Source of the DNA: CAIZGX01 sp964511555
GTDB taxonomy: Bacteria; Bacteroidota; Bacteroidia; Flavobacteriales_D; Sanyastnellaceae
Assembly (NCBI GenBank): GCA_964511555.1
Contig: CAZEFR010000005.1
Span: 1 to 64,000 of the forward strand
Length of the DNA: 64,000 bases
Direction: 5' to 3'
Of this stretch, positions 38,203-46,836 are shown one piece after another (the first letter of the stretch is position 1; each line of letters starts with the position of its first letter). A program made the position numbers and the translations under genes. The notes under the pieces are model-generated. The model worked only from the letters and a program-made list of their open reading frames with translations, was not told where the DNA came from and searched no databases.

Positions 38203-39659
38203 TTCGATAATGTTTTATAGTGTTCGAAAATAGCCAGAATCTTATTTACAAAATTCACTGGCCCCACTCCGTTAATGTAACCGTGTTTTACACATGACAT
38301 GGCGTAGTATTGCCTTTGCGATTTCAACATAAGAGCCTCAGCAACATGACCATCCCAGATGGTATCATTCTTCCCAATTTGACGGGCAATACAAAGAGCA
38401 TCTAAAATATGTCCAGGACCACAATTATAACTTGCCAAAACAAACTTCAATCGCTCACTCGGACTTTTGATTCGATCTTTCCAAAAGACATCGAGGCTCT
38501 TGAGTAGTTTGGCACCTGCCTGAATATTCTTGTCTGGCGAGCACAACGTATCGCCATCGTACTTCAAAATTGTCGCTGGCATCAACTGCATCAGACCTTT
38601 CGCTCCTGCCCATGACTCTGCATTCGGATTGAATCCCGACTCTACATAACTGAGCGCCGTGAGCAAACGCCAATCCCAACCTGCTATTGGAGCATGAACC
38701 TTAAACAGAGAGTCGTACGGAGAGAGTCCATCGGCTGTAGCCGGGGGCATTGAAAATACACGTTTCAAACCGCCGGACCAATTCTCTTCAGCTCGACCGA
38801 AATACCTTCGATACAAGGAATTAACTAAACCTATTCCTTTTCTCCCTGTGAAAAAAGTATTCAACCGTTCGTAAAGCAAGAATGAATTTGGTCTTATGGC
38901 CCAAGCAATATCCTCGTTATCGCTTAGCTCAATAGACATGTCCAAGTTAGGAAAATCTTCGAAACTTAAAAAAGCTAAACTCTTGTCGGTTACTGTTGCA
39001 GGAACAGCACCATTTGCAACCTCTTGCAGTAATTCCTCCGTACCAATTTTTCCACTTGCCTCAATCACTTGAAGATTCATACCGGTGCTCTTAGATAGTT
39101 CCTCTAATTTCCTGTAGAACGAAGAATACGCATGAACATGAATAGGCAGGCGATCCAACTCATTAATTCCATGCACTACAATTCCGTTTTCGAGTAATTT
39201 GTTTGAAGTATCTCTGCGCTGAACAAGCACTTGTTTGGTCTGATAAATCGGAGGAGAGAATGCCAAGAATTTCTTTCGCTGCTCATTTATCGTAAGGTTC
39301 GAAGCAATAATATCTCCTTCTCCTCGATAGAGCATAGCGAACATACTATCGAGGTTTTCAATCACAAGAATCTCTAACTTCACATTCAGATATTTCGCGA
39401 ACTGCTTCGCCAACTCATAGTCGAATCCCTTCGGCTCTTCCTTATATAAATAATACGTTGAAGAACTGTTCTCGGTAAGAAGTATGAGTTTCCCTCTTGA
39501 GCGAATACTGTCTAAATCAACATTCACCAATTCGGGCAAATTGGGATCTTGCTCAAACTCTTTCAGCTTTTTCTTAGGTGCAAGAAGCGTAAACATGAAA
39601 GCCACGCCACCAAGCAGAGCCAGAGAAACTAGGATAACACGCCAAACAGATTTCTTCAA
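38199..39659 (-). CDS. mltF: MltF-like membrane-bound lytic transglycosylase
   Basis: A 486-residue two-domain protein: an N-terminal membrane anchor (WRVILVSLALLGGVAFMF), a periplasmic SBP_bac_3 domain (about 50-290, GEGDIIASNLTINEQRKKFLAFSPP), and an SLT domain (about 315-470). The catalytic Glu is in LTALSYVESGFNPNAES, followed by GAKGLMQLMPAT and LASYNCGPGHI. It cuts glycan strands to 1,6-anhydro products. The start appears to be TTG at 39659; no in-frame ATG is upstream before a stop, and the residues after it form a normal anchor. Confidence 0.87.
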   Translation of the reverse strand: MKKSVWRVILVSLALLGGVAFMFTLLAPKKKLKEFEQDPNLPELVNVDLDSIRSRGKLILLTENSSSTYYLYKEEPKGFDYELAKQFAKYLNVKLEILVIENLDSMFAMLYRGEGDIIASNLTINEQRKKFLAFSPPIYQTKQVLVQRRDTSNKLLENGIVVHGINELDRLPIHVHAYSSFYRKLEELSKSTGMNLQVIEASGKIGTEELLQEVANGAVPATVTDKSLAFLSFEDFPNLDMSIELSDNEDIAWAIRPNSFLLYERLNTFFTGRKGIGLVNSLYRRYFGRAEENWSGGLKRVFSMPPATADGLSPYDSLFKVHAPIAGWDWRLLTALSYVESGFNPNAESWAGAKGLMQLMPATILKYDGDTLCSPDKNIQAGAKLLKSLDVFWKDRIKSPSERLKFVLASYNCGPGHILDALCIARQIGKNDTIWDGHVAEALMLKSQRQYYAMSCVKHGYINGVGPVNFVNKILAIFEHYKTLSK

Positions 39660-39709
39660 TGATTTCAGGTTTCTTCCGTATCCGAAAAACGAAAGGGTTA
39701 CTTACAAAC

Positions 39710-40315
39710 TTAATCATTTTTGTTTTCATGCAGAAGCGCCTGACGCTTCAACTCAAATTCAACCTTCAACTCCTCGAAGAAAACAGGGAAATATGCCGAA
39801 GCCATTTCCACATAATCCTCAAAAAAATCTCCAGCTGCCAACAACGTTTCTCCGCGAGGAATGCGATTTCCCATTTGACGAACAATGACTGCCATTCCAA
39901 CCGGATGAGCGTATTTCAACATAAATTCTTTGTCTTTCATGTGGAAGAAATAATGCTTCATTTTATCTGGAAAAGACTCTTCGTACTTATTCAAAACACC
40001 AAACGTGAATTGCTGAAATTCTTCCAACGCTTTGCCTGAATGACTTTGAAAATCTTTCGCCAAGTAATGATCAAAAACCAAGTCAATGAGCACTCCGCTA
40101 TACAAGCCCAAATTCGGACGATACGAAGCACGAAGTTCCTTCACTAAATCATGTGTGTCTGTGAATGAATCTACCCAGCGATGAAGCAGAATTCCCTTTC
40201 GAATATCCGGACTATACAAATTGAAATCATTGCCCTTCACCGCATCTGCAATGAACTGTCCAACCATTTCCTCTTCATTGTCAGAAGAAAGGTACAAGTG
40301 AGCCAAGTGATTCAT
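39710..40315 (-). CDS. acpH: Acyl carrier protein phosphodiesterase (AcpH family)
   Basis: A 201-residue HD-like hydrolase. The start MNHLAHLYLSSDNEEEMVGQFIADAVKG and the following GILLHRWVDSFTDTHD carry the metal-binding His and Asp pattern of AcpH. LIDLVFDHYLAKD continues the family pattern. AcpH removes the 4'-phosphopantetheine arm from holo-ACP in E. coli; the activity of Bacteroidota members is less sure. Length is normal. It diverges from glmM with 62 bp between the starts. Confidence 0.83.
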   Translation of the reverse strand: MNHLAHLYLSSDNEEEMVGQFIADAVKGNDFNLYSPDIRKGILLHRWVDSFTDTHDLVKELRASYRPNLGLYSGVLIDLVFDHYLAKDFQSHSGKALEEFQQFTFGVLNKYEESFPDKMKHYFFHMKDKEFMLKYAHPVGMAVIVRQMGNRIPRGETLLAAGDFFEDYVEMASAYFPVFFEELKVEFELKRQALLHENKND

Positions 40316-40350
40316 TCCACAAAGAACGAAGTTTAATTCTTTGCGTGAAG

Positions 40351-40358
40351 TATCTTTG
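40351..40358 (+). promoter_or_regulatory. -7 element of glmM
   Basis: TATCTTTG is a perfect TAnnTTTG, 19 bp before the ATG at 40378. It lies downstream of a possible GTG at 40345, which argues for the ATG as start. Confidence 0.55.
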
Positions 40359-40377
40359 CTTGAGTTATTTTAAAGAC

Positions 40378-41760
40378 ATGACCTTAATAAAATCTATTTC
40401 CGGATTTCGCGGAACCATTGGTGCCATTCCAGGCGAACATTTAACTCCGCTCGACACGGTGAAATTCACAGCGGCATTCGCTGCTTTTCTTCAACATAGA
40501 AATAACAAACAGCATATTTCAATTGTAGTTGGAAGAGATGCACGCATAAGCGGTGAGATGCTTCAAAACCTTGTAATGAATACCCTTGTTGGAATGGGGG
40601 TGCATGTCATTGACGCCGGACTTTCTACTACTCCAACCGTAGAATGGGCTGTTACGGAAAGCAAAGCGAACGGAGGAATTATCCTTACCGCGAGCCACAA
40701 TCCGAAAGAATGGAATGCCTTGAAATTGCTCAACGAAAAGGGAGAATTCATTTCTGGCGATGAAGGAAAAGAAGTGTTGCGCAGAGCAGATGGCGACGAT
40801 TACGCGTTCTGCACAGTAGACGAATTGGGCAGCATAGAAGAACGTAATTTCATGAAGGCGCACATTCAACATATTCTTGGAATAAACACCATAGATGTTG
40901 CAGCCATTGCAAATAAAAAATTCAAGATTGCAGTTGATGGAATCAACAGCACTGGAGGCATTTATGTTCCTGCTTTGCTCGATGCTTTAGGCATTGAAAA
41001 TATAGTGCCGATTCACTGCAAAGCAGACGGACATTTCGCGCATAATCCAGAGCCCTTGGCTGAGCATTTGACCGACATTGTTTCCATCGTTAAAAAAGAA
41101 AAATGTGATTTAGGAATTGTGGTTGATCCAGATGTCGATCGCTTGGCCTTCGTGTGTGAAGATGGAAGTTTGTTTGGTGAGGAATACACGTTGGTTGCCA
41201 TTGCAGATTACCTGCTTAGCATTACTCCCGGTCCTACTGTGAGTAACCTTTCGAGCAGTCGTGCATTGGCAGATGTAACACACAAGCACGGACAGCGCTA
41301 CGAAGCTTCTGCCGTAGGCGAAGTGAACGTCGTTGCGAAGATGAAGGAAATTGGAGCCGTAATTGGCGGAGAAGGAAACGGTGGTATTATTTATCCGGAA
41401 ACGCACTACGGAAGAGATGCGCTTGTTGGAATAGCATTGTTCTTAACGCACCTTGCAAAGAACTTCAATTCGGTTTCTGAAATGCGTGCAACGTATCCAA
41501 CCTATCAGATGATTAAAGACAAGGTTGTCTTAAGTCCGAGTCTCGATGTGGATGGAATACTTGCAACCGTTGCGAAAGAATTTCAAAATGAAAAAGTAAA
41601 TACGATTGATGGCGTGAAGGTTGACTTCTCGAACGGATGGGTGCATTTGCGCAAGAGCAACACCGAGCCTATCGTTAGAATTTACGCTGAAGCACCAACG
41701 AACGAAGAAGCGATTGAGCTTATTCAAAAAATTAAACAACACATTCCTTCCGCAGAATGA
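40378..41760 (+). CDS. glmM: Phosphoglucosamine mutase (alpha-D-phosphohexomutase)
   Basis: From the ATG at 40378 the protein has 460 residues (MTLIKSISGFRGTIG), the usual start for this group. The phosphoserine is Ser106 in TASHNPKEWNALKLL, metal loop DPDVDRLAF near 241-249, sugar loop GEGNGGII, and phosphate loop RKSNTEPIVRIYAE near the end. Converts glucosamine 6-phosphate to the 1-phosphate for UDP-GlcNAc. The family also includes phosphomannomutases; the GlmM call rests on similarity to Bacteroidota GlmM. Overlaps the next gene by 4 bp. Confidence 0.87.
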   Translation: MTLIKSISGFRGTIGAIPGEHLTPLDTVKFTAAFAAFLQHRNNKQHISIVVGRDARISGEMLQNLVMNTLVGMGVHVIDAGLSTTPTVEWAVTESKANGGIILTASHNPKEWNALKLLNEKGEFISGDEGKEVLRRADGDDYAFCTVDELGSIEERNFMKAHIQHILGINTIDVAAIANKKFKIAVDGINSTGGIYVPALLDALGIENIVPIHCKADGHFAHNPEPLAEHLTDIVSIVKKEKCDLGIVVDPDVDRLAFVCEDGSLFGEEYTLVAIADYLLSITPGPTVSNLSSSRALADVTHKHGQRYEASAVGEVNVVAKMKEIGAVIGGEGNGGIIYPETHYGRDALVGIALFLTHLAKNFNSVSEMRATYPTYQMIKDKVVLSPSLDVDGILATVAKEFQNEKVNTIDGVKVDFSNGWVHLRKSNTEPIVRIYAEAPTNEEAIELIQKIKQHIPSAE

Positions 41761-42899
41761 AAGCTTATTTAGACAATGCAGCAACCACTCCTGTTGCTCC
41801 TGAAGTAGTAGATGTTATTTCGAACTTCTTGAAAACAGAATTTGGAAATCCATCTTCCACACACTCATTTGGAAGAAAAGTAAAGACGCAAATTGAAACA
41901 GCGCGTCGCACCATCGCGAAGCATTTGAACTGCGAACCAGGAGAAATTTATTTCACAAGCGGAGGAACGGAAGCAGACAATCTTGCGATGAACATTGCCG
42001 TTCGCGATATGGGATGCAAGCGCATTATCACTTCAAAAATTGAACACAGCGCCATTGTAAAGACGGCAGAAAAACTTCAGGAAGAAGGAAAAGTATCTGT
42101 GCATTGGGTGACCTTGACTTCAGACGGAAGCATTGATTTAAATGACATTCGAAACACCTTAAGCGATGGCGTGAAGACGTACGTTTCGCTTATGCACGGG
42201 AACAACGAGATAGCTAACTTACTTCCGTTGGAAGAAGTAGCGTCGATCTGTGCAGAGCACGGCGCGGTGTTTCATAGCGACACGGTTCAAACTATGGGAC
42301 ACTATCGTTTCAACTTGAAAGAAACACCTATTCACTTCATTAACGCTGCTGCGCACAAATTTCACGGACCCAAAGGTGTTGGCTTCATTTTCATTCGAAA
42401 AAATATGCCTGCATTCGCAGACATTACCGGTGGCGGACAAGAGCGCGGCATGCGCGGAGGAACGGAAAACACCGGAGGAATTATGGGTATGGCCAAAGCC
42501 TTGGATCTTGCTTTCAGTGAAGTGGAAGAGCACCAAGAATACGTTAGCGGATTGAAACAATACATGGCTGCGGAATTGAAAAAACGTATTCCTGGAATTA
42601 CCTTCAACGGAAAATCGGAAAGCACCGATAGTCTTTATACCGTTTTAAGCACAACCTTTCCTCCTACGAAAAACAACGACATGTTTTTGTTCTTGTTAGA
42701 TCTGGAAGGAATAGCCGCCTCTGGCGGAAGTGCATGTAGCAGCGGCGCAACAAAAGGGAGCCATGTATTAGACGCCATTGGTGCGTTGCGCGAAGGACAG
42801 CCCGCTGTCCGTTTCTCTTTCTCGCGTTACACGACGAAAGAAGAAATAGATTACGCTGTAGAAAAGGTCACTGAAATTTTCGAAGCTGGAAAAATCTAA
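41757..42899 (+). CDS. Cysteine desulfurase (NifS/IscS family)
   Basis: A 380-residue PLP enzyme taking sulfur from cysteine for Fe-S clusters and thio-modification. MKAYLDNAATTPVAPEV opens the family; PLP pocket His97 in SKIEHSAI, and Schiff-base Lys201 in AAAHKFHGPKGVGF. The catalytic Cys327 is in the short group I-type loop GGSACSSGATKGSHVL. Group I desulfurases work with IscU or similar; no scaffold gene is next to it. Overlaps glmM by 4 bp upstream and the convergent secreted-protein gene by 4 bp downstream. Confidence 0.92.
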   Translation: MKAYLDNAATTPVAPEVVDVISNFLKTEFGNPSSTHSFGRKVKTQIETARRTIAKHLNCEPGEIYFTSGGTEADNLAMNIAVRDMGCKRIITSKIEHSAIVKTAEKLQEEGKVSVHWVTLTSDGSIDLNDIRNTLSDGVKTYVSLMHGNNEIANLLPLEEVASICAEHGAVFHSDTVQTMGHYRFNLKETPIHFINAAAHKFHGPKGVGFIFIRKNMPAFADITGGGQERGMRGGTENTGGIMGMAKALDLAFSEVEEHQEYVSGLKQYMAAELKKRIPGITFNGKSESTDSLYTVLSTTFPPTKNNDMFLFLLDLEGIAASGGSACSSGATKGSHVLDAIGALREGQPAVRFSFSRYTTKEEIDYAVEKVTEIFEAGKI

Positions 42900-43759
42900 T
42901 TGCAGTTCGTTCCGAACGTGGCTATAAATAGCATGACATCTTCGATGGTTATCACTCCATCCTGATTCATGTCGCCGAAGCACGTACCTATTAAATCACA
43001 ACTGCCATCGTCGACATTCGCAATCGGATTGAAGTTGTATGCTGAAGCATTCGTACAACCCGCATATAAACAAGTTCCGTTATCTACCGTTGCCGTCGCG
43101 CTGTAATTCGAAGCTGCGCTATTCGTGCATCCTGGAATAACCGGCGCGAACAAACATGACCCATCATCGAACGTTGCTGTAGCATCGTAATTCAATGCAT
43201 TCGCATATTTACATCCGTAACAGGAAGCGAAGTCGCATGAACCGTCGTTGGTGTTCGCAACCGGATTGAAATTACAACTCAATGGATTCGTGCAACCGAG
43301 GATAGAAAGATTACATGAGAACGTTCCTTCGTATGTTCCTGCATTAGAGAAGCTTCCACCTACACGAATGAAATAAGTTACCCCTGCGGTAACTGGAAAA
43401 ACCAGGTCACTTGCGAATACCGGATTCACACAAGCATCATCGTCTTCCGCTATAAAAGTTAAATTTCCACAAGTACCCGAATACGCATGAACGCGCGTAT
43501 CGTAATTGGTATTGTTGCTGCAAAGACTAACATCAAGCGTTCCACTGCCAAGCGGAGTGAACGTATACCACAGTTGACCGGCAGTGCCTTCAAAATTTCC
43601 TGAATCGAAATTATCTGGAAGGACACCTAGCGTGCTTCCGCTAATGTTTTGTCCACATGTTAGCGTCACTGCATTTGAGCAACTTGTTCCACCCGCCTGA
43701 CCAAAAATCAGCTGCGAGACGAACAAGAAGCTCAAGATTGCAACAACATGTTTTTTCAT
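42896..43759 (-). CDS. Secreted protein with PPC-like domain, Cys-rich repeats and EF-hand/dockerin-like end
   Basis: A 287-residue secreted protein. Signal peptide MKKHVVAILSFLFVSQLIFG is followed by a PPC-like domain (about 25-150, QLWYTFTPLGSGTLDVSLC, YFIRVGGSFSNAGTYEGTF). Four Cys-rich repeats of the form CTNxxxxNFNPxAxxDDGSC come next (about 155-258). The end DMNQDGVITIEDVMLFIATFG is a calcium-loop/dockerin-like motif. There is no obvious T9SS sorting domain, so it is either periplasmic or attached to another protein. Lies 7 bp after lpd, so probably co-transcribed with it. Confidence 0.8.
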   Translation of the reverse strand: MKKHVVAILSFLFVSQLIFGQAGGTSCSNAVTLTCGQNISGSTLGVLPDNFDSGNFEGTAGQLWYTFTPLGSGTLDVSLCSNNTNYDTRVHAYSGTCGNLTFIAEDDDACVNPVFASDLVFPVTAGVTYFIRVGGSFSNAGTYEGTFSCNLSILGCTNPLSCNFNPVANTNDGSCDFASCYGCKYANALNYDATATFDDGSCLFAPVIPGCTNSAASNYSATATVDNGTCLYAGCTNASAYNFNPIANVDDGSCDLIGTCFGDMNQDGVITIEDVMLFIATFGTNCN

Positions 43760-43766
43760 ACTATTC

Positions 43767-45155
43767 TTACAAGTGAATCACCTCGCCGTAGGCAGCTGCA
43801 GCAGCTTCCATAATAGCTTCGCTCATGGTCGGGTGAGGGTGAATGGTTTTCACCAATTCCATTCCTGTTGTTTCCAACTTGCGCAATGCAACGCACTCTG
43901 CAATCATTTCAGTAACGTTCGCACCAATTAAATGTGCACCCAACAATTCTCCGTACTTCGCATCGAAAATCAATTTCACGAAACCGTCTTTATGTCCGGC
44001 AGCACTTGCTTTTCCCGATGCACTGAATGGGAACTTACCAATTTTCAATTCGTATCCAGCTTCTTTCGCAGCTTTCTCGGTGTAACCTACGCTCGCAATT
44101 TCTGGAGAACAGTACGTACAACCTGGGATGTTGTTGTAATCGATAGCTTGTGGATGGTGACCTGCAATTTTTTCTACGCAAGTAATACCTTCCGCACTTG
44201 CTACGTGAGCCAAGGACTGGCCAGGAACACAGTCACCGATTGCGAAGTAACCAGGAATGTTTGTTTGGTAGTACTTGTCTACCATAATCTTTCCTTTATC
44301 GGTAACAATACCCACATCTTCCAACCCAATATTTTCAATGTTTGCAACAACACCAGCAGCAGACAATACAATGTCACATTCAATCACTTGTTCACCGCTA
44401 GCGGTTTTCACCTTCACCTTGCATCCTTTTCCTGAAGTATCAACCGAAGTCACTTCTGAGGATGTGTGAATTTCAATCCCCGCAGACTTAAAGTTCTTTG
44501 CTAATGCCTTAGAAACGTCTTCATCTTCAACAGGAACAATATTTGCCGCGTATTCAACAATAGTAACTTTCGTTCCCATTGCGTTGTAGAAATACGCGAA
44601 CTCCACTCCAATTGCACCTGAACCAACAATAACCATTGACTTAGGCTGCTCTGCCAACGTCATGGCCTCACGGTAACCAATGATTTTCTTTCCGTCTTGT
44701 GGCATGTTCGGCAAGCTGCGTGAACGACCGCCTGTAGCAATGATGACGTTCTTTCCGCTTACTTCAGAAACAGTTCCGTCAGCAGCAGTGACTTGTATTT
44801 TCTTTCCAGGAAGCACTTTTCCTTCGCCCATGATCACATCGATCTTGTTCTTCTTCATTAAGAATTGAACACCCTTGCTCATGCCGTCGGCAACGCCACG
44901 ACTTCTTTTCACTACGCCAGAAAAATCTGCTTTAGCGCCTGTTACTTCTATTCCGTATTCTTTCGCATGATTGATATATTCAAAAACCGACGCACTTTTC
45001 AAAAGAGCTTTTGTTGGAATACAGCCCCAATTCAAACAAATACCGCCTAAAGCCTCACGCTCTATAACGGCTGTCTTCAGTCCTAATTGACTCGCACGAA
45101 TTGCAGTTACATATCCGCCAGGACCGGTTCCTAAAACAATTACATCGTAATTCAT
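43767..45155 (-). CDS. lpdA: Dihydrolipoyl dehydrogenase
   Basis: A 462-residue FAD disulfide oxidoreductase, E3 of pyruvate and 2-oxoglutarate dehydrogenase. FAD motif VLGTGPGGYVTAIRA at 8-21, redox disulfide Cys40/Cys45 in GGICLNWGCIPTK, NAD motif VGSGAIGVEFAYFYNAMG near 180, and the C-terminal base pair His441-Glu446 in HPHPTMSEAIMEAA. Length normal. The window also holds sucA (63.3 kb), whose product would use this E3. A TATCTTCG element lies at 45172-45179 on the minus strand, 16 bp before the ATG. Confidence 0.95.
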   Translation of the reverse strand: MNYDVIVLGTGPGGYVTAIRASQLGLKTAVIEREALGGICLNWGCIPTKALLKSASVFEYINHAKEYGIEVTGAKADFSGVVKRSRGVADGMSKGVQFLMKKNKIDVIMGEGKVLPGKKIQVTAADGTVSEVSGKNVIIATGGRSRSLPNMPQDGKKIIGYREAMTLAEQPKSMVIVGSGAIGVEFAYFYNAMGTKVTIVEYAANIVPVEDEDVSKALAKNFKSAGIEIHTSSEVTSVDTSGKGCKVKVKTASGEQVIECDIVLSAAGVVANIENIGLEDVGIVTDKGKIMVDKYYQTNIPGYFAIGDCVPGQSLAHVASAEGITCVEKIAGHHPQAIDYNNIPGCTYCSPEIASVGYTEKAAKEAGYELKIGKFPFSASGKASAAGHKDGFVKLIFDAKYGELLGAHLIGANVTEMIAECVALRKLETTGMELVKTIHPHPTMSEAIMEAAAAAYGEVIHL

Positions 45156-45221
45156 AATTTCATTATTTCTGCGAAGATAATTCAGATGGCCGAAAACACC
45201 ACGAAAACCATGCGTGTGTTG

Positions 45222-45229
45222 TACATTTG
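45222..45229 (+). promoter_or_regulatory. -7 element of adk-obgE
   Basis: TACATTTG is a perfect TAnnTTTG. It sits after an in-frame ATG at 45186 and 22 bp before the ATG at 45252, so it decides the adk start. Confidence 0.55.
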
Positions 45230-45251
45230 TAGCTTAAACCAACCTCAAGAC

Positions 45252-45827
45252 ATGATTAACATTGTACTCTTCGGCCCTCCGGGTGCTGGAAAAGGAACTC
45301 AAAGCGAACGTTTGGTGAACAAATACAAGTTGGTGCACCTGAGCACCGGCGATATTTTTCGCAAAAACATTAAAGAAGCTACGGCTTTAGGTACGCTTGC
45401 AAAAAGCTACATGGACGCCGGAAATTTAGTTCCTGATGAAGTGACCATTAATATGTTGAAAAGCGAATTGGAGGCCTTTCCTGAAGCGAACGGATTTATT
45501 TTCGACGGTTTCCCGCGTACTTCACCGCAAGCACTTGCGCTTGATGACATGTTAAAGGAAAAGAACCAAGCCATCTCGTGTATGTTGGCTTTGGAAGTTG
45601 AAGAAGCGGAGTTAGAAAAAAGATTGTTAGGACGCGCCGCGACATCGGGCCGCGCCGACGATAGCGACATTTCAATTGTGCGAAATCGCATTGAAGTGTA
45701 CAAAAGAGAAACATCTCCTGTAGCTGAATACTACAAGGGACAAGATAAATTTTTTGCAATAGACGGAATTGGTGAGTTGGATGAAATCTCTAATCGCTTA
45801 TTCAGTGCAATAGACACGTTAGCATGA
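45252..45827 (+). CDS. adk: Adenylate kinase
   Basis: From the ATG at 45252 (MINIVLFGPPGAGKGTQ) the protein has 191 residues. P-loop at 8-15; DGFPRTSPQA binds AMP. The LID is the short form (GRAATSGRADDSDISIVRNRI) without zinc cysteines. Interconverts ATP and AMP with ADP. An in-frame ATG at 45186 would add 22 non-family residues and lies upstream of the -7 element, so I rejected it. Overlaps obgE by 4 bp. Confidence 0.93.
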   Translation: MINIVLFGPPGAGKGTQSERLVNKYKLVHLSTGDIFRKNIKEATALGTLAKSYMDAGNLVPDEVTINMLKSELEAFPEANGFIFDGFPRTSPQALALDDMLKEKNQAISCMLALEVEEAELEKRLLGRAATSGRADDSDISIVRNRIEVYKRETSPVAEYYKGQDKFFAIDGIGELDEISNRLFSAIDTLA

Positions 45828-46825
45828 GCAATTCGAACTTCGTTGATTACGTAAAAATTTGTTGTCGCTCCGGAGCAGGTGGTGCTGGTTCTAGGCACAT
45901 GCACCGAGAAAAATTCGTTCCGCGTGGAGGTCCTGATGGAGGAAACGGCGGAAGAGGTGGACACATTATTCTTCGTGGAAATAGAAACATCTGGACCCTT
46001 CTGCACTTGAAGTTCAGAAAACACGTTATTGCTGAACCGGGCGAAGGCGGAAGCAGTTCACACAAATCGGGTAAGCAAGGAGAAGACGAATATTTGGAAG
46101 TTCCTATTGGCACAATAGCGCGCGATGTTGAAACAGGCGAAGTGCTGTGTGAAATAAACGAAGATGGACAAGAATACATCATTGCCAAAGGTGGACGTGG
46201 TGGATTAGGAAATCACAATTTCAAGACCGCTGTCAATCAAGCGCCTGATTACGCTCAACCCGGAGAACCTGGTGTGGAAGAATGGAAAATTCTCGAATTG
46301 AAAGTTCTTGCAGACGTTGGATTGGTTGGGTTCCCGAATGCTGGGAAATCTACACTTCTTTCAGTAGTCTCTGCTGCTAAGCCTGAGATTGCTGACTATC
46401 CGTTTACAACGTTGGTTCCGAATCTAGGAATGGTGCGTTACCGCAACGACCGCAGTTTTGTTATGGCCGATATTCCTGGAATTATTGAAGGAGCATCGGA
46501 AGGAAAAGGTCTTGGACACCGCTTCTTACGTCACATTGAGCGCAACGCAACGTTGTTGTTTATGGTACCCTGTGATGCCGATGACATTAAAGCTGAGTAT
46601 AAAATTTTGTTGAACGAATTGAAGAAATTCAATCCTGAATTACTCGACAAGCCACGCATTTTAGCCATTACGAAATGTGATATGATCGATGATGTTATGG
46701 AGAAGCAAATGAAAAAGCTTTTACCTCGTGGTATCAAGCATGTGTTCATTTCTGCTGTAGGTCAAAAGAACATTGACGAGTTGAAAGACATTATTTGGGA
46801 AAGCATTAGTTCGCAAAACAGTTAA
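45824..46825 (+). CDS. obgE: GTPase ObgE/CgtA
   Basis: A 333-residue Obg GTPase: glycine-rich OBG domain (1-158, RGGPDGGNGGRGGHIILRG), then the G domain with GFPNAGKST (G1), TTLVPNLGMV (G2), DIPGIIEGASEGKGLGHRFLRHIER (G3 and switch II), TKCD (G4) and SAVGQ (G5). The optional C-terminal OCT domain is absent. Acts in 50S ribosome assembly and stress response. Starts at the ATGA overlap with adk. Its stop lies inside a 22-bp palindrome shared with the convergent OmpA gene. Confidence 0.95.
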   Translation: MSNSNFVDYVKICCRSGAGGAGSRHMHREKFVPRGGPDGGNGGRGGHIILRGNRNIWTLLHLKFRKHVIAEPGEGGSSSHKSGKQGEDEYLEVPIGTIARDVETGEVLCEINEDGQEYIIAKGGRGGLGNHNFKTAVNQAPDYAQPGEPGVEEWKILELKVLADVGLVGFPNAGKSTLLSVVSAAKPEIADYPFTTLVPNLGMVRYRNDRSFVMADIPGIIEGASEGKGLGHRFLRHIERNATLLFMVPCDADDIKAEYKILLNELKKFNPELLDKPRILAITKCDMIDDVMEKQMKKLLPRGIKHVFISAVGQKNIDELKDIIWESISSQNS

Positions 46826-46836
46826 TTAACTGTTTT
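46815..46836. terminator. Palindrome containing both stop codons of obgE and the OmpA-type gene
   Basis: A 22-bp perfect palindrome, AAAACAGTTAA followed by its complement. The TAA of obgE (46823-46825) and that of the convergent gene (46826-46828, minus) form its centre. With A4 on one side and T4 on the other it could form a weak bidirectional terminator hairpin. Confidence 0.5.

Noticed and set aside
45186..45251. Longer adenylate kinase start
   Set aside because: The extra 22 residues are not part of the family, and a perfect -7 element lies between this ATG and the one at 45252.
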